Shown one piece after another: positions 16,662-25,040 of a stretch of 64,000 nt of DNA. The notes under the pieces are model-generated. The model was not told where the DNA came from. It worked only from the letters and a program-made list of their open reading frames with translations, and made no database searches. Position numbers and translations under genes: made by a program. The stretch is from CBDFLD01 sp965249005. Lineage in GTDB: Bacteria > Acidobacteriota > UBA6911. The first letter of the stretch is position 1, and each line of letters opens with the position of its first letter. Where the stretch lies: NCBI GenBank assembly GCA_965249005.1, contig CBDFLD010000018.1, positions 310,001 to 374,000 on the forward strand. Direction: 5' to 3'.

Positions 16662-17591
16662 ATGAACCGACGTACTTTTCTCAGGGCCTCCATTGGAGGG
16701 CTTCCCGTTTGGGCCGGCACGGGATATGTGCTGGCAGGTCCGAGCCGAGCCTCGAGCAAATCGATGCAGCGCGTCGGTATGTCCACCGTCACTTTCCGCA
16801 CGCGCTTTCGCGCCACACAAGACATGGGCACTCCGGACATGGATCACGAGCTGACTCTGCTCGATATTCCGGAGTATTTCGCAGACCGTTTCGGCCTGCA
16901 GAACATCGAGTTCTGGAGCAAGCACTTCGAGGCGCGAACGCCGTCCTATCTCCGGGAATTGAAGAAGAAGATTGCCAAATCCCGATCGCGGCTCATCAAC
17001 ATTCAAGTCGACGAGGGATACAACCTTGCCGATCGGGATGAGGATAACCGTCAGAAGAGCGTTGCCTTGGTCAGGGAATGGCTGGACGTAGCTGCCGAGC
17101 TTGGCTCCGCAGCACTGCGCGCCAATCCGGGCCGGGATTCGATCGCGTCCAGTGTCTGGTCGCTAAAAGAGCTCAACGCCTACGCGGTGAAAAAGGGCGT
17201 CGTACTGCTGGCGGAAAACCACGGCGGTATCGAGAAGAATCCTGACGTTCATCTTCATCTGATGCGCACCGTGGGCAGCCCAAACTTTCGGACGCTGCCC
17301 GATTTCGGCAACTACCCTGAACAGATCCGGTATCGGGCGCTCCAGAAGATCATGCGCTATGCCCATCTCGTGTCTGCGAAGGTGATGCTCTTCAACGACC
17401 AATGGGAGCATGTTTCTTTCGATTTCGATCAATGCATGCGCATTGCCGAGTCGAGTGGATTTCGAGGCATCTACTCCGCGGAACAATGGGCACCCAGACC
17501 CTCGAAGACGCAAGGATCCAGCGGGGATCACAACCCGGACTACGAGAAAATCGCCGATTGGACAATCGACCGCATCCTATCCCACCTATAA
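16662..17591 (+). CDS. Tat-exported sugar isomerase-like TIM barrel
   Basis: The N-terminus NRRTFLRASIGGLPVWAG is a twin-arginine signal, so this 309-residue barrel is probably folded in the cytoplasm and exported. FGLQNIEFWSKHFE, LAENHGGIEKNPD, TLPDFGNYP and GIYSAEQW correspond to the AP-endonuclease-2/xylose-isomerase-like superfamily. It lies 18 bp after a cytoplasmic relative and probably shares its transcript. Exported members are common in bacteria that degrade complex glycans; the reaction is unknown. Confidence 0.8.
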   Translation: MNRRTFLRASIGGLPVWAGTGYVLAGPSRASSKSMQRVGMSTVTFRTRFRATQDMGTPDMDHELTLLDIPEYFADRFGLQNIEFWSKHFEARTPSYLRELKKKIAKSRSRLINIQVDEGYNLADRDEDNRQKSVALVREWLDVAAELGSAALRANPGRDSIASSVWSLKELNAYAVKKGVVLLAENHGGIEKNPDVHLHLMRTVGSPNFRTLPDFGNYPEQIRYRALQKIMRYAHLVSAKVMLFNDQWEHVSFDFDQCMRIAESSGFRGIYSAEQWAPRPSKTQGSSGDHNPDYEKIADWTIDRILSHL

Positions 17592-17607
17592 AAGCTGATA
17601 GCTCTCA

Positions 17608-17737
17608 AGTAACTGCTCGCGGATCTGCTGTTATATGTGTAACTTAGCAAATCGCCAAGAACCACGTTTTTCAGGCTGTGCAGTGCAGTTACTTTACCAA
17701 GTGACCGGCGCGACGCGCCGGTCAGTCGCTGATAGCT
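17608..17737. repeat. Dispersed 130-bp repeat, copy A
   Basis: This segment recurs at 62972-63101 at the same length with 5 mismatches (about 96 percent identity). It contains a perfect hairpin, GACCGGCGC/GCGCCGGTC (17703-17723, loop GAC), and GCTGATAGC-type iterons on its flanks. Two of the five differences fall in the hairpin loop, leaving the stem intact. A minus-strand frame is open through both copies but shows no recognised protein. Confidence 0.92.
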
Positions 17738-17747
17738 GAAAGCTTTT

Positions 17748-18488
17748 TCAGTGCCCTTCTTCGCCGTGCGAGCAGCCGAGAAACTCGTCAAAAAAGGACT
17801 CCCCGGTCCATCCAAGCTCACGCATTCCTGTTTCCGAGCTGTAGTAGGCGCCGCTTAGCCAGCCCTTCAAATGCTCGAGATGATCGTAGAGATTGTGCCG
17901 AACCCGATCCGGCGACGGCTCTTTCCTGACCAATCGGAACCAGCCCCAGTCAGGCTCGCGTGAGGACTGCTCCGGTTGCATCGCGGATGCAGACAGGAGA
18001 ATTTCATTCTGCTCGACCCCGCTGCAAGCGGTAAAGGGCTGATGGAAGCGACGGATCGCTTCCGATTCGAAGGCCGAAAGGGAATTCAGAAATCTTTTCT
18101 GATTCTCACGCGAGTCGACGCTCAGCAGCAAGTCGATGAATCGTTCAACCTCTGCTCGAGCTGAACCGGGGATGATCTGCTCGCCAAGCACCGCCAGCGT
18201 CTGAATTTGATGGGATGAGAGAAAAACGGGGGCCCAGTCTTTTCCGGCCAACTTGGCATCGGCCGCATCGAGTGTCGATGCATTGTGCAGGTGTGAGTAA
18301 ACGGGATGGCTCGCTGCAACCGCGGGAAGGGCAGCAATTGCTGCTCCTGCGCCGCCGAACAGCCACTGGATCGCCTCGCGACGCGTGACCGCACGTCGCG
18401 GCCCCTTTTCATGCACCACGGGCAGAGTGGCAAACCTACTGTTTTTGTTCAACAGCGTCCCTCCCGCAACTGGTTTGGGTACGATCAT
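17748..18488 (-). CDS. Gluconate 2-dehydrogenase subunit 3-like protein
   Basis: The roughly 246-residue product starts at ATG 18488. It carries a Tat-type signal (AVTRREAIQWLFGGAGAA) and a helical domain with FLSSHQIQTLAVLGEQIIPG, typical of the small subunit of membrane-bound gluconate or sorbitol dehydrogenases. That subunit aids export and maturation of the GMC-type flavoprotein. The matching GMC gene lies at 19923, divergently oriented, and an IS256-family element now separates the two starts. An open frame extends 80 codons further upstream but includes IS sequence and is not part of the gene. Confidence 0.85.
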   Translation of the reverse strand: MIVPKPVAGGTLLNKNSRFATLPVVHEKGPRRAVTRREAIQWLFGGAGAAIAALPAVAASHPVYSHLHNASTLDAADAKLAGKDWAPVFLSSHQIQTLAVLGEQIIPGSARAEVERFIDLLLSVDSRENQKRFLNSLSAFESEAIRRFHQPFTACSGVEQNEILLSASAMQPEQSSREPDWGWFRLVRKEPSPDRVRHNLYDHLEHLKGWLSGAYYSSETGMRELGWTGESFFDEFLGCSHGEEGH

Positions 18489-18544
18489 ACCATCGGGCTC
18501 GGTGTCGAACAATATGGCTGGCGACCCCGGTCGCCGAAAGCGTG

Positions 18545-19849
18545 GGTGATGTAACTTTGCTTGTGTAAAAAGAAAGAGGGTGTAAGTTTGGTTTTTTCGC
18601 TGCGATGGCAAAAACCAACTCCAAGAAAGGAGCTTACACCCAATGGCGAAATTAACACCGATGACCGAACAATTCCAACATTTCCTTGATGAGGTAAAAG
18701 AAGACTTTTGGGGAGATGTGTATAGCAAGACAAAGCTGGCGTGGAAACGGTATTTCGAGACTGAATCACAGCGGCAGAGAGACCGTTATTGTGGCTTTGG
18801 ATGGTATGAAAGAGGTGGGCAGAGAAAGAGAGAGTACCGCAATGGATACTATGAACGGGACTTTGTGACCCGCTTTGGAACGTTACGGTTGCGGATTGCC
18901 CGGAGCCGGAACAAGAATTTTCTCCCGAAGGGATTACAACGGTTTCAACGACGAGCTGACGAGGTAACGTTGCTGATACGAGAGGCGTTTCTCAGAGGAA
19001 TCAGCACACGGACGGTGGGACGGATTGTGGCGATCATGACGGGAGAAGTTGTCAGTGCACAGACGGTATCGCAGCTGACACGAGAGCTAGATGAAGCAGT
19101 ACAGCGATTTCACCGAGCTCGGTTGAGTGACGAATGGAAGACACTGTTTCTGGACGGAGTGAGTCTGAGGGTAAGACGTCCGAGTGGGCGGAAACGGGTG
19201 CAGATGCTGGTGGCCTACGGGGTGAGAGCGGATGGTAGCCGGCAGCTTTTGGCATTTATGCGCAGCAGTGGAGAGAGTCAAGCTGCCTGGGAAGGACTCT
19301 TAGGAGATCTGTACCGGCGTGGTATAGAGGGAGATAACCTCGAGCTGATTGTGACCGACGGCTGTGCAGGTCTGGCAGCGGCCATTGAAACGATCTATCC
19401 GAGAGCTCAGCACCAACGCTGCTGGGCACATAAGATGCGAAACATCGTCAATTCAGTCCGAAAGTGCGATCGAGACCAGATCAAGCAGGATGCACGGGCC
19501 ATCTACCAGGCCGATAGCCGTCGGGATGCACTGACAGCTTTCAGGAGGCTGAAGCGTTGCTGGCACAAGGATTATCCGAAGATGGTGAATCGATTGGAGA
19601 AGGATCTCCCTGAGTTACTGGCCTTTTACAGCTTCCCACGGCCTCTGTGGAAGAAGCTACGAACCACCAACGTCATCGAACGCTGCTTCGTTGAGGTTCG
19701 ACGGAGAACGCGTCCGATGGTTTGCTTTGTTAATGTCCAGAGTGTCGACAGAATCATTTACTCGATCTTCCATCGATTCAATCTCGATTGGAAGGAACAA
19801 CGACCAACTCGTACCCTCGACCTTTTTACACAAGCAGCTTGACATGACC
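18545..19849 (+). mobile_element. Complete IS256-family insertion sequence, 1305 bp
   Basis: The element is bounded by an 8-bp target duplication, AAAGCGTG, at 18537-18544 and 19850-19857. Its terminal inverted repeats are imperfect: the left end GGTGATGTAACTTTGCTTGT pairs with the right end read inward, GGTCATGTCAAGCTGCTTGT, and both continue through GTAAAAAG. Length, duplication size and the Mutator-type transposase all fit IS256. The insertion separates the gluconate-dehydrogenase-type subunit 3 gene from the GMC gene. Confidence 0.95.
18643..19842 (+). CDS. IS256-family (Mutator-type) transposase
   Basis: This is a 399-residue DDE transposase. The likely catalytic residues are D171 in LFLDGVSLRV, D239 in IVTDGCAGL and E346 in TTNVIERCF, with the family's HQRCWAHKMRN segment at about residues 257-267. 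All appear intact, with no frameshift. ATG 18643 follows AAAGGAGCTTACACCCA. Base composition is lower in GC than the neighbouring genes, as expected of acquired DNA. Confidence 0.95.
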   Translation: MAKLTPMTEQFQHFLDEVKEDFWGDVYSKTKLAWKRYFETESQRQRDRYCGFGWYERGGQRKREYRNGYYERDFVTRFGTLRLRIARSRNKNFLPKGLQRFQRRADEVTLLIREAFLRGISTRTVGRIVAIMTGEVVSAQTVSQLTRELDEAVQRFHRARLSDEWKTLFLDGVSLRVRRPSGRKRVQMLVAYGVRADGSRQLLAFMRSSGESQAAWEGLLGDLYRRGIEGDNLELIVTDGCAGLAAAIETIYPRAQHQRCWAHKMRNIVNSVRKCDRDQIKQDARAIYQADSRRDALTAFRRLKRCWHKDYPKMVNRLEKDLPELLAFYSFPRPLWKKLRTTNVIERCFVEVRRRTRPMVCFVNVQSVDRIIYSIFHRFNLDWKEQRPTRTLDLFTQAA

Positions 19850-19922
19850 AAAGCGTGCCGGTGATTGACCCTTCTTCGCATCAGCTGATAAGATCGCAGG
19901 CAACGCCTTTTCAGGGGGGACC

Positions 19923-21614
19923 GTGCAGCCAAAATCCAAGCGGGTTTTCGATGTTATTGTCGTGGGATCGGGGGCCTCCGGAGGTTGGGCCTGCAAGCGG
20001 CTGACCGAGGCCGGACTGAACGTTGCCCTGGTGGACGCAGGTCGACCGCTCTCGGAGCAGGAGTTCTCCGAGCACGAACCGTCCTTCAATGTGAAGTACC
20101 GGAATCGGGCTCCCTCCGTCATACGTAAAACGCGTCCCGTTCAGGGATTCTTCTGTAACGAACACAACTACAGCTGGTTTGCCAATGACCTCGAAGAACC
20201 CTACACCACACCGCAGGGAAAGCCCTTCGTGTGGGCAGGGCGGCTTCGTGTGACCGGTGGCCGAACGGTGGTATGGGGGCGGCAGAGCTACCGGTTCAGC
20301 GACCTGGATTTCAAGGCCGCCTCCTTTGACGGTTACGGAGAAGACTGGCCACTGGGCTATGAGGATCTCGAGCCCTACTATGACCTCGTGGAGGACTACG
20401 TAGGCATCAGCGGCCGGGCGGAGGGGATCTACGAGCTTCCGGATGGACGGTTCCAACCCGCCATGGGGATGACGTGCGCGGAGACGGCTCTGCGCAATCG
20501 GGTGAAGCAGAAACTGGGATGGACCGTCACGATCGGACGAACGGCCAACATCACGAGACCAACCAACGGTCGGGCCGCCTGTCACTATTGCGGCCCGTGC
20601 AACCAGGGGTGCGTGACCCATTCTTACTTCAACTCTGCCTTCACGACCGTGGCCGACGCAATGGCGACCGGCCGGTGCACACACATTCCGAATGCCATGG
20701 TTTATCAAGTGTTGATGGATTCGGATCGTAATCGAACCAAGGGTCTGCTCTACATCGATCGTGTGACCCGTCAGCCGCGTGAGGTGTACGGGAACGTTGT
20801 GGTTCTGTGTGCCCAGGCGCTCGAATCGGCCCGGATTCTGCTCAACTCGTCCAACAGTCAGTACGGAGGCGGGCTGGCGAACTCGAGCGGCGCCCTCGGT
20901 CATTACCTCATGGATCATATCTGGGTCGGGGGAGGCGCATCAGGAGAGTTTCCGGAGCTCACGGAGCGACCGAATCTGGACGGACCGCACCGTCCCAACG
21001 GTATCTATGCCATCCGTTTCCGCAACACGAAGAACGGACCGCGCAGCAAGGACTTCATCCGTGGTTATGGATACCAGGGCAGTGGATCGAGCAACTTCAA
21101 TTTTGCTGCGGAAGGCTTCGGAGAAGCCTACAAGCGGGCGATCCTGAAACCTGTTGGCAATGTCCGTCTTGGTGGGTTCGGCGAATGCTTGGCCCGCTGG
21201 GAGAATCGAGTGGAGATCGATCCCAACGTCGTCGACACGTTCGGGATTCCGGTGCTGCGAATCCAAATGGACTGGTCGGAAAACGAACACGCCATGATGG
21301 ATGACATGGGGGTCTCGGCGGCGGAAATGTTCGAAGCGGCCGGAGCGAAGAATATCGTTCCCTTCGTGGTACACGACCGCGAGCCGGGCCGTGGTATTCA
21401 CGAAGTCGGGGTCGCGCGGATGGGGAGAAACGCCAAGACGTCCGTCTTGAACCAGTTTCAACAGAGCCACGACATCGGCAACCTGTTTGTCATGGACGGC
21501 GCTGGTTTTACTTCCAGTGCCTGCCAGAACCCCACCCTCACGATCATGGCGCTCTGCGTTCGATCCTGCGATTACCTCCTCGACGAGCTCAAAAAAGGAA
21601 GCATAAGAGTCTAA
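19923..21614 (+). CDS. GMC-family FAD-dependent oxidoreductase
   Basis: The 563-residue protein starts at GTG 19923. An N-terminal Rossmann motif (VIVVGSGASGGWACKRL) binds FAD, RVTGGRTVVWG matches the GMC signature, and the C-terminal GNLFVMDGAGFTSSACQNPT loop carries catalytic-site residues. It resembles the large subunit of gluconate 2-dehydrogenase-type enzymes, which oxidise sugars or alcohols and pass electrons to cytochrome c. A Cys cluster, CHYCGPCNQGC, lies near residue 222. The subunit 3 gene is divergent at 17748-18488. The IS256-family insertion leaves only 65 bp of native sequence after the duplication before this start. Confidence 0.9.
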   Translation: MQPKSKRVFDVIVVGSGASGGWACKRLTEAGLNVALVDAGRPLSEQEFSEHEPSFNVKYRNRAPSVIRKTRPVQGFFCNEHNYSWFANDLEEPYTTPQGKPFVWAGRLRVTGGRTVVWGRQSYRFSDLDFKAASFDGYGEDWPLGYEDLEPYYDLVEDYVGISGRAEGIYELPDGRFQPAMGMTCAETALRNRVKQKLGWTVTIGRTANITRPTNGRAACHYCGPCNQGCVTHSYFNSAFTTVADAMATGRCTHIPNAMVYQVLMDSDRNRTKGLLYIDRVTRQPREVYGNVVVLCAQALESARILLNSSNSQYGGGLANSSGALGHYLMDHIWVGGGASGEFPELTERPNLDGPHRPNGIYAIRFRNTKNGPRSKDFIRGYGYQGSGSSNFNFAAEGFGEAYKRAILKPVGNVRLGGFGECLARWENRVEIDPNVVDTFGIPVLRIQMDWSENEHAMMDDMGVSAAEMFEAAGAKNIVPFVVHDREPGRGIHEVGVARMGRNAKTSVLNQFQQSHDIGNLFVMDGAGFTSSACQNPTLTIMALCVRSCDYLLDELKKGSIRV

Positions 21615-21714
21615 CCTCGGCAACAGGCGCAGATGTAGATCCTCATGGTTGGGATGGCTATTGCCCGGTTCGAAAGAGAGCGGACAGCGGATGGCGGTGA
21701 GCCGATAGCGTCTT

Positions 21715-23076
21715 TTAAAGCAACCCATCTGCCCGTACGTCGAGCAACGATTCCTGGAACGCCTCGATAACCGTGTCGATGTCCGCCGGAGTGTGGGCCG
21801 TGGAGATGAAGAAGAGGTGAATGCCCGGCACCAGGATCCCCCGGCCGAGCAAATGAAGATAGAATTCCCGCTCTGCTGCTTGATTAACATCCAGGGTGTC
21901 ACGCGCACCTTCGATGTCGCCGCTCTTGAAATGCATATAGAAGATCGAGCCGGCATTCATGAGGGTGGCGCCCATCTCGTGCTCTCGGCAGAACGCGTTC
22001 ACTTCCTTTGCCAGCCGGTTGCCCTGCTCCATCAGATAGGGGTATATCTCGTCTTTGTGATCGCGCATATGACGGACCGCCGCGACTGCAGCTGTCATCG
22101 TCGCCGGGTTGCCGGAAAAGGTTCCACCGGAGAAGACCCCATCCGGATCGCCGAATCCCTTGCTCAACAGTTTCATGATCTCCCGCTTCCCGGAGAGGGA
22201 CCCGATGGGCATGCCGCCGCCCAGCGCCTTGCCGTGAGTCGCCAAATCAGCCGTCACCCCGTAGTATTCCTGTCCGCCGCCGAATGCCAGGCGGAAGCCC
22301 GTGACCACTTCGTCGATCAGCAGCAGCACCTCGCACTCATCGCAGACCCGACGGAGCTCGTGGAGAAACTCATGGTTGTCGATGCGCGGCGTGTGGTTCT
22401 GGACTGGCTGGACCAAGACGGTTGCGAGCTCGTCCTTGTGCTTGCGAATCAGATCGAACGCGGCCTCGTGACGGTAGGGGAGGATGACGACGGTATCGGG
22501 GATGACCCCCGGTACGCCGTATCCCAGAATCTTGCCCTCGGGCGCATGTCTGGGACTCTCCGGATCGTCCTTGATCAAGGCGTAATCATGAGCGCCGTGG
22601 TAAGAACCATCGAACAGCGCAACCCGTTGTTTTCCCGTGAATCCTCGCGCAAGGCGCATACCGTACATGGTGGCCTCGGTGCCGGAGTTGCAGAAAACTG
22701 CTAGCTCTGCGCTCGGAGTTGCCTCTTGGAGGAGTTCGGCCAGCTGTGCCTGCAATGTGCTGTGAAGGCCGAAGTGCCACCCCCGGGACAGTTGCTCGCG
22801 CAGAGCTTCCTCGACGACCCGAGGGCGATGGCCGAGTAGATGAGGACCGAATCCCATACTGAGGTCGATATATTCGTTGCCGTCAACGTCGGTGACCCGA
22901 GCACCCTCTACCGCATCAAGGTATATCGGGGTCGGCATCCAAAAGGTGGGCACGACCTCCAGCGCCAAGAGGTCGGCACCCTTTTGCTGAGCCTGCTGTG
23001 ACCGCCGGGTCTGTTGCTCGATCTTGTCCCGGACGGCGCGACCACGCGTGCCGACTTGATCGGTCATTTCAGTCAC
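21715..23076 (-). CDS. Class III aminotransferase (glutamate-1-semialdehyde aminomutase-like)
   Basis: This 453-residue PLP enzyme has K283 in THGKALGGGMP as the Schiff-base lysine, LLIDEVVTGFR for the PLP aspartate, and FCNSGTEATMYGMRLARG for phosphate binding. The pattern resembles HemL-like enzymes, but DGSYHGAHDYALIKDD and the genetic setting do not point to haem synthesis. GTG 23076 overlaps the upstream gene's TGA by 4 bp; ATG 23067 is an alternative. It is probably translated together with the PQQ sugar dehydrogenase-cytochrome gene. The amino-group acceptor is unknown. Confidence 0.85.
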   Translation of the reverse strand: MTEMTDQVGTRGRAVRDKIEQQTRRSQQAQQKGADLLALEVVPTFWMPTPIYLDAVEGARVTDVDGNEYIDLSMGFGPHLLGHRPRVVEEALREQLSRGWHFGLHSTLQAQLAELLQEATPSAELAVFCNSGTEATMYGMRLARGFTGKQRVALFDGSYHGAHDYALIKDDPESPRHAPEGKILGYGVPGVIPDTVVILPYRHEAAFDLIRKHKDELATVLVQPVQNHTPRIDNHEFLHELRRVCDECEVLLLIDEVVTGFRLAFGGGQEYYGVTADLATHGKALGGGMPIGSLSGKREIMKLLSKGFGDPDGVFSGGTFSGNPATMTAAVAAVRHMRDHKDEIYPYLMEQGNRLAKEVNAFCREHEMGATLMNAGSIFYMHFKSGDIEGARDTLDVNQAAEREFYLHLLGRGILVPGIHLFFISTAHTPADIDTVIEAFQESLLDVRADGLL

Positions 23077-24905
23077 TTCTTTTCCAGAGAGTCCATGAAG
23101 GCCATGACCTTGAGCATCTCATCGACCGTGATCTTTCCGGCGAACGGGAGCATGGCGCCGGTTCCACCGGCATAGATAATCTCGAATGTACCGATGTCGG
23201 TCTTCGACCGTGGGAAGGTGTACTGGTCATCGACCAGATTGGATCCGATGCGTCCGGTTCCGTCTTCGAGATGGCAAGCGGCACAATTCTGCTGGTAAAC
23301 GTCCTTTCCGTCCTGGATCGCTGCTGCGCTACTGCGGTAGGGGTTCTGTCCCGTGTTGCGAAACTGCTGTGCCAGGGGTGTCAAACCGGCCTCCGGTGCG
23401 CTGTTGAAATCGAGGGCGGTGTCGTCCAGCGCGTGCCGGAAGAAGATGGCGCCGCCAGCATCGGTGGAGGTGAGTCGGGTGATCTTCGAGACGGTCCGCG
23501 CGGTCTCCGCACCGGCCGGGAGCTGGTCTGCCGGAACGACTCGCCAGAGCGATCCGGGCGGGTTCCCGGTTGCTCCGCGGTCGGAGGTATAGAAGCAGTT
23601 GCAGTTGACGGCCAGCACCTGGCCGTCTTCGTCGTACCCGCCCGCGGTGAACTGAAGGTTGGTGTGAAGCAACTCTTGCAGTTGCCACCTCTCGCCGTCC
23701 CAGCCAAGGCCAAATACGCGTCCGGAACACCAGTCCCCAACGAGGTAGACTCCTTTCATCCCGCCGTAGTTGGCTACCCCAAGACCCTGAACCGAGCAGC
23801 CCCAGCCGCCCCTAACGGGCGATGCCCCCGGATAGGGCACCTCGTGCGGGTATTCCGCTGCAGGCATCAGACCCACTTGAGCGCATTCATCCGCGGGCCC
23901 CGTCATCGGATGGCACTTGGTCGCGTTCAGCCGTGGCCAGCCATAGTTCTCGCCACCCTTGCTCCCTGCGGGTTGGAAGATGATCTCCTCATCATGGTTC
24001 TGTCCGACGTCGGCGATGTAGAGGTCCCCGGTCTCGAGATCAAAGGAGAACTCGTAGGGATTGCGTACCCCGTAAGCCCAGATCTCGGGTCTCGACCTCA
24101 TCTTGATCTTCGAGAAGTCGAGCTCGGAGATCCCGAACAGTTGCATGAGACGCTCGGACGAGGCATCCGCGAATGGATTGCTTGCCGGGATCTTGTACGG
24201 AGTGCGATCGTCCGACGTGTCGACGTCGATGCGCAGGATCTTCCCGAGCGGCGTGTTCAGATCCTGGCCGGCTTCCAACGGATCCCCTTCCCAGCCGCCG
24301 TCCCCGGAGCCGATGTAGAGATAGCCGTCCGGACCGAACTCGATCTGGCCGCCGTTGTGGTTGTAGTAAGGCTGCTCGATCCGCATCAATACCTTGGCGG
24401 TTTCGTTCGTGCGCCCGGGCGTCATGACATTCGGTTTGGCCGAGTCCACCTGAAAGCGAACCACGACACCATCGCCGTTGAACGGCAAAGACGCGTAGTG
24501 TACGAAGAAGTATCCGTTGTCTTTGAACCTGGGATGAAATGCGATGGCGTAGAGACCCTGCTCCACGAACCCCGTCTGGACATCGCTGCCCAGTGGATTG
24601 ATCTTGGTCAAGTCGAGGAACGACTCCGGCTGCACACGGCCGTCGGGGTGCACGATCTTCACGCGCCCCACCCTTTCGACGACGAAGATGCGACCCGAAC
24701 CGTCGTTTGCGCTGGCGACGTTGGTGGGATCGATGAAACCATCCGCCACCTTGACCAGTGCTATTTGGACCTCGCCGGGTAGCTTGCCCCCCGGCCGGGC
24801 GACTTGCTCGGAATTCTCAGGGACGCGGGCTTGGTCCAGCGCCATGAGAGTGATAGGCGTCGCGAGGACGACGATGGCGATGCTAGAGACGAGTCGCAGT
24901 TGCAT
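23073..24905 (-). CDS. PQQ-dependent sugar dehydrogenase fused to cytochrome c
   Basis: This is a 610-residue secreted protein with signal peptide. Residues about 45-430 form the six-bladed glucose/sorbosone dehydrogenase propeller (IFVVERVGRVKIV, GLYAIAFHPRFKDNG, YLYIGSGDGG, WAYGVRNPYEFS). A C-terminal class I cytochrome c follows, with CAACH at 541-545 and a likely Met ligand in GAMLPFAGK. Sugar oxidation in the periplasm would pass electrons to the attached haem. ATG 24905 follows GGGAGG. It overlaps the downstream aminotransferase by 4 bp. Confidence 0.9.
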   Translation of the reverse strand: MQLRLVSSIAIVVLATPITLMALDQARVPENSEQVARPGGKLPGEVQIALVKVADGFIDPTNVASANDGSGRIFVVERVGRVKIVHPDGRVQPESFLDLTKINPLGSDVQTGFVEQGLYAIAFHPRFKDNGYFFVHYASLPFNGDGVVVRFQVDSAKPNVMTPGRTNETAKVLMRIEQPYYNHNGGQIEFGPDGYLYIGSGDGGWEGDPLEAGQDLNTPLGKILRIDVDTSDDRTPYKIPASNPFADASSERLMQLFGISELDFSKIKMRSRPEIWAYGVRNPYEFSFDLETGDLYIADVGQNHDEEIIFQPAGSKGGENYGWPRLNATKCHPMTGPADECAQVGLMPAAEYPHEVPYPGASPVRGGWGCSVQGLGVANYGGMKGVYLVGDWCSGRVFGLGWDGERWQLQELLHTNLQFTAGGYDEDGQVLAVNCNCFYTSDRGATGNPPGSLWRVVPADQLPAGAETARTVSKITRLTSTDAGGAIFFRHALDDTALDFNSAPEAGLTPLAQQFRNTGQNPYRSSAAAIQDGKDVYQQNCAACHLEDGTGRIGSNLVDDQYTFPRSKTDIGTFEIIYAGGTGAMLPFAGKITVDEMLKVMAFMDSLEKK

Positions 24906-25040
24906 GAAGGCCTCCCAGACTCATTTTCGTTTCCAAATCGACAGGGAAGAAACCAAATTAGCCGCTTCGCCCGGAGGTTTCAATCTTTATCGTGAGTTTG
25001 GCCGTTTGATTGGCCAGATCGAAAAGACCCTGATGGGAGC

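Noticed and set aside
21715..23076. Naming the class III aminotransferase hemL
   Set aside because: It shares the fold and general motifs of glutamate-1-semialdehyde aminomutase, but lies in a sugar dehydrogenase operon and no haem genes are near.
22998..24782. Plus-strand 594-codon open frame opposite the PQQ dehydrogenase-cytochrome gene
   Set aside because: The opposite strand has signal peptide, propeller motifs and CAACH in the correct order; this frame is its shadow.
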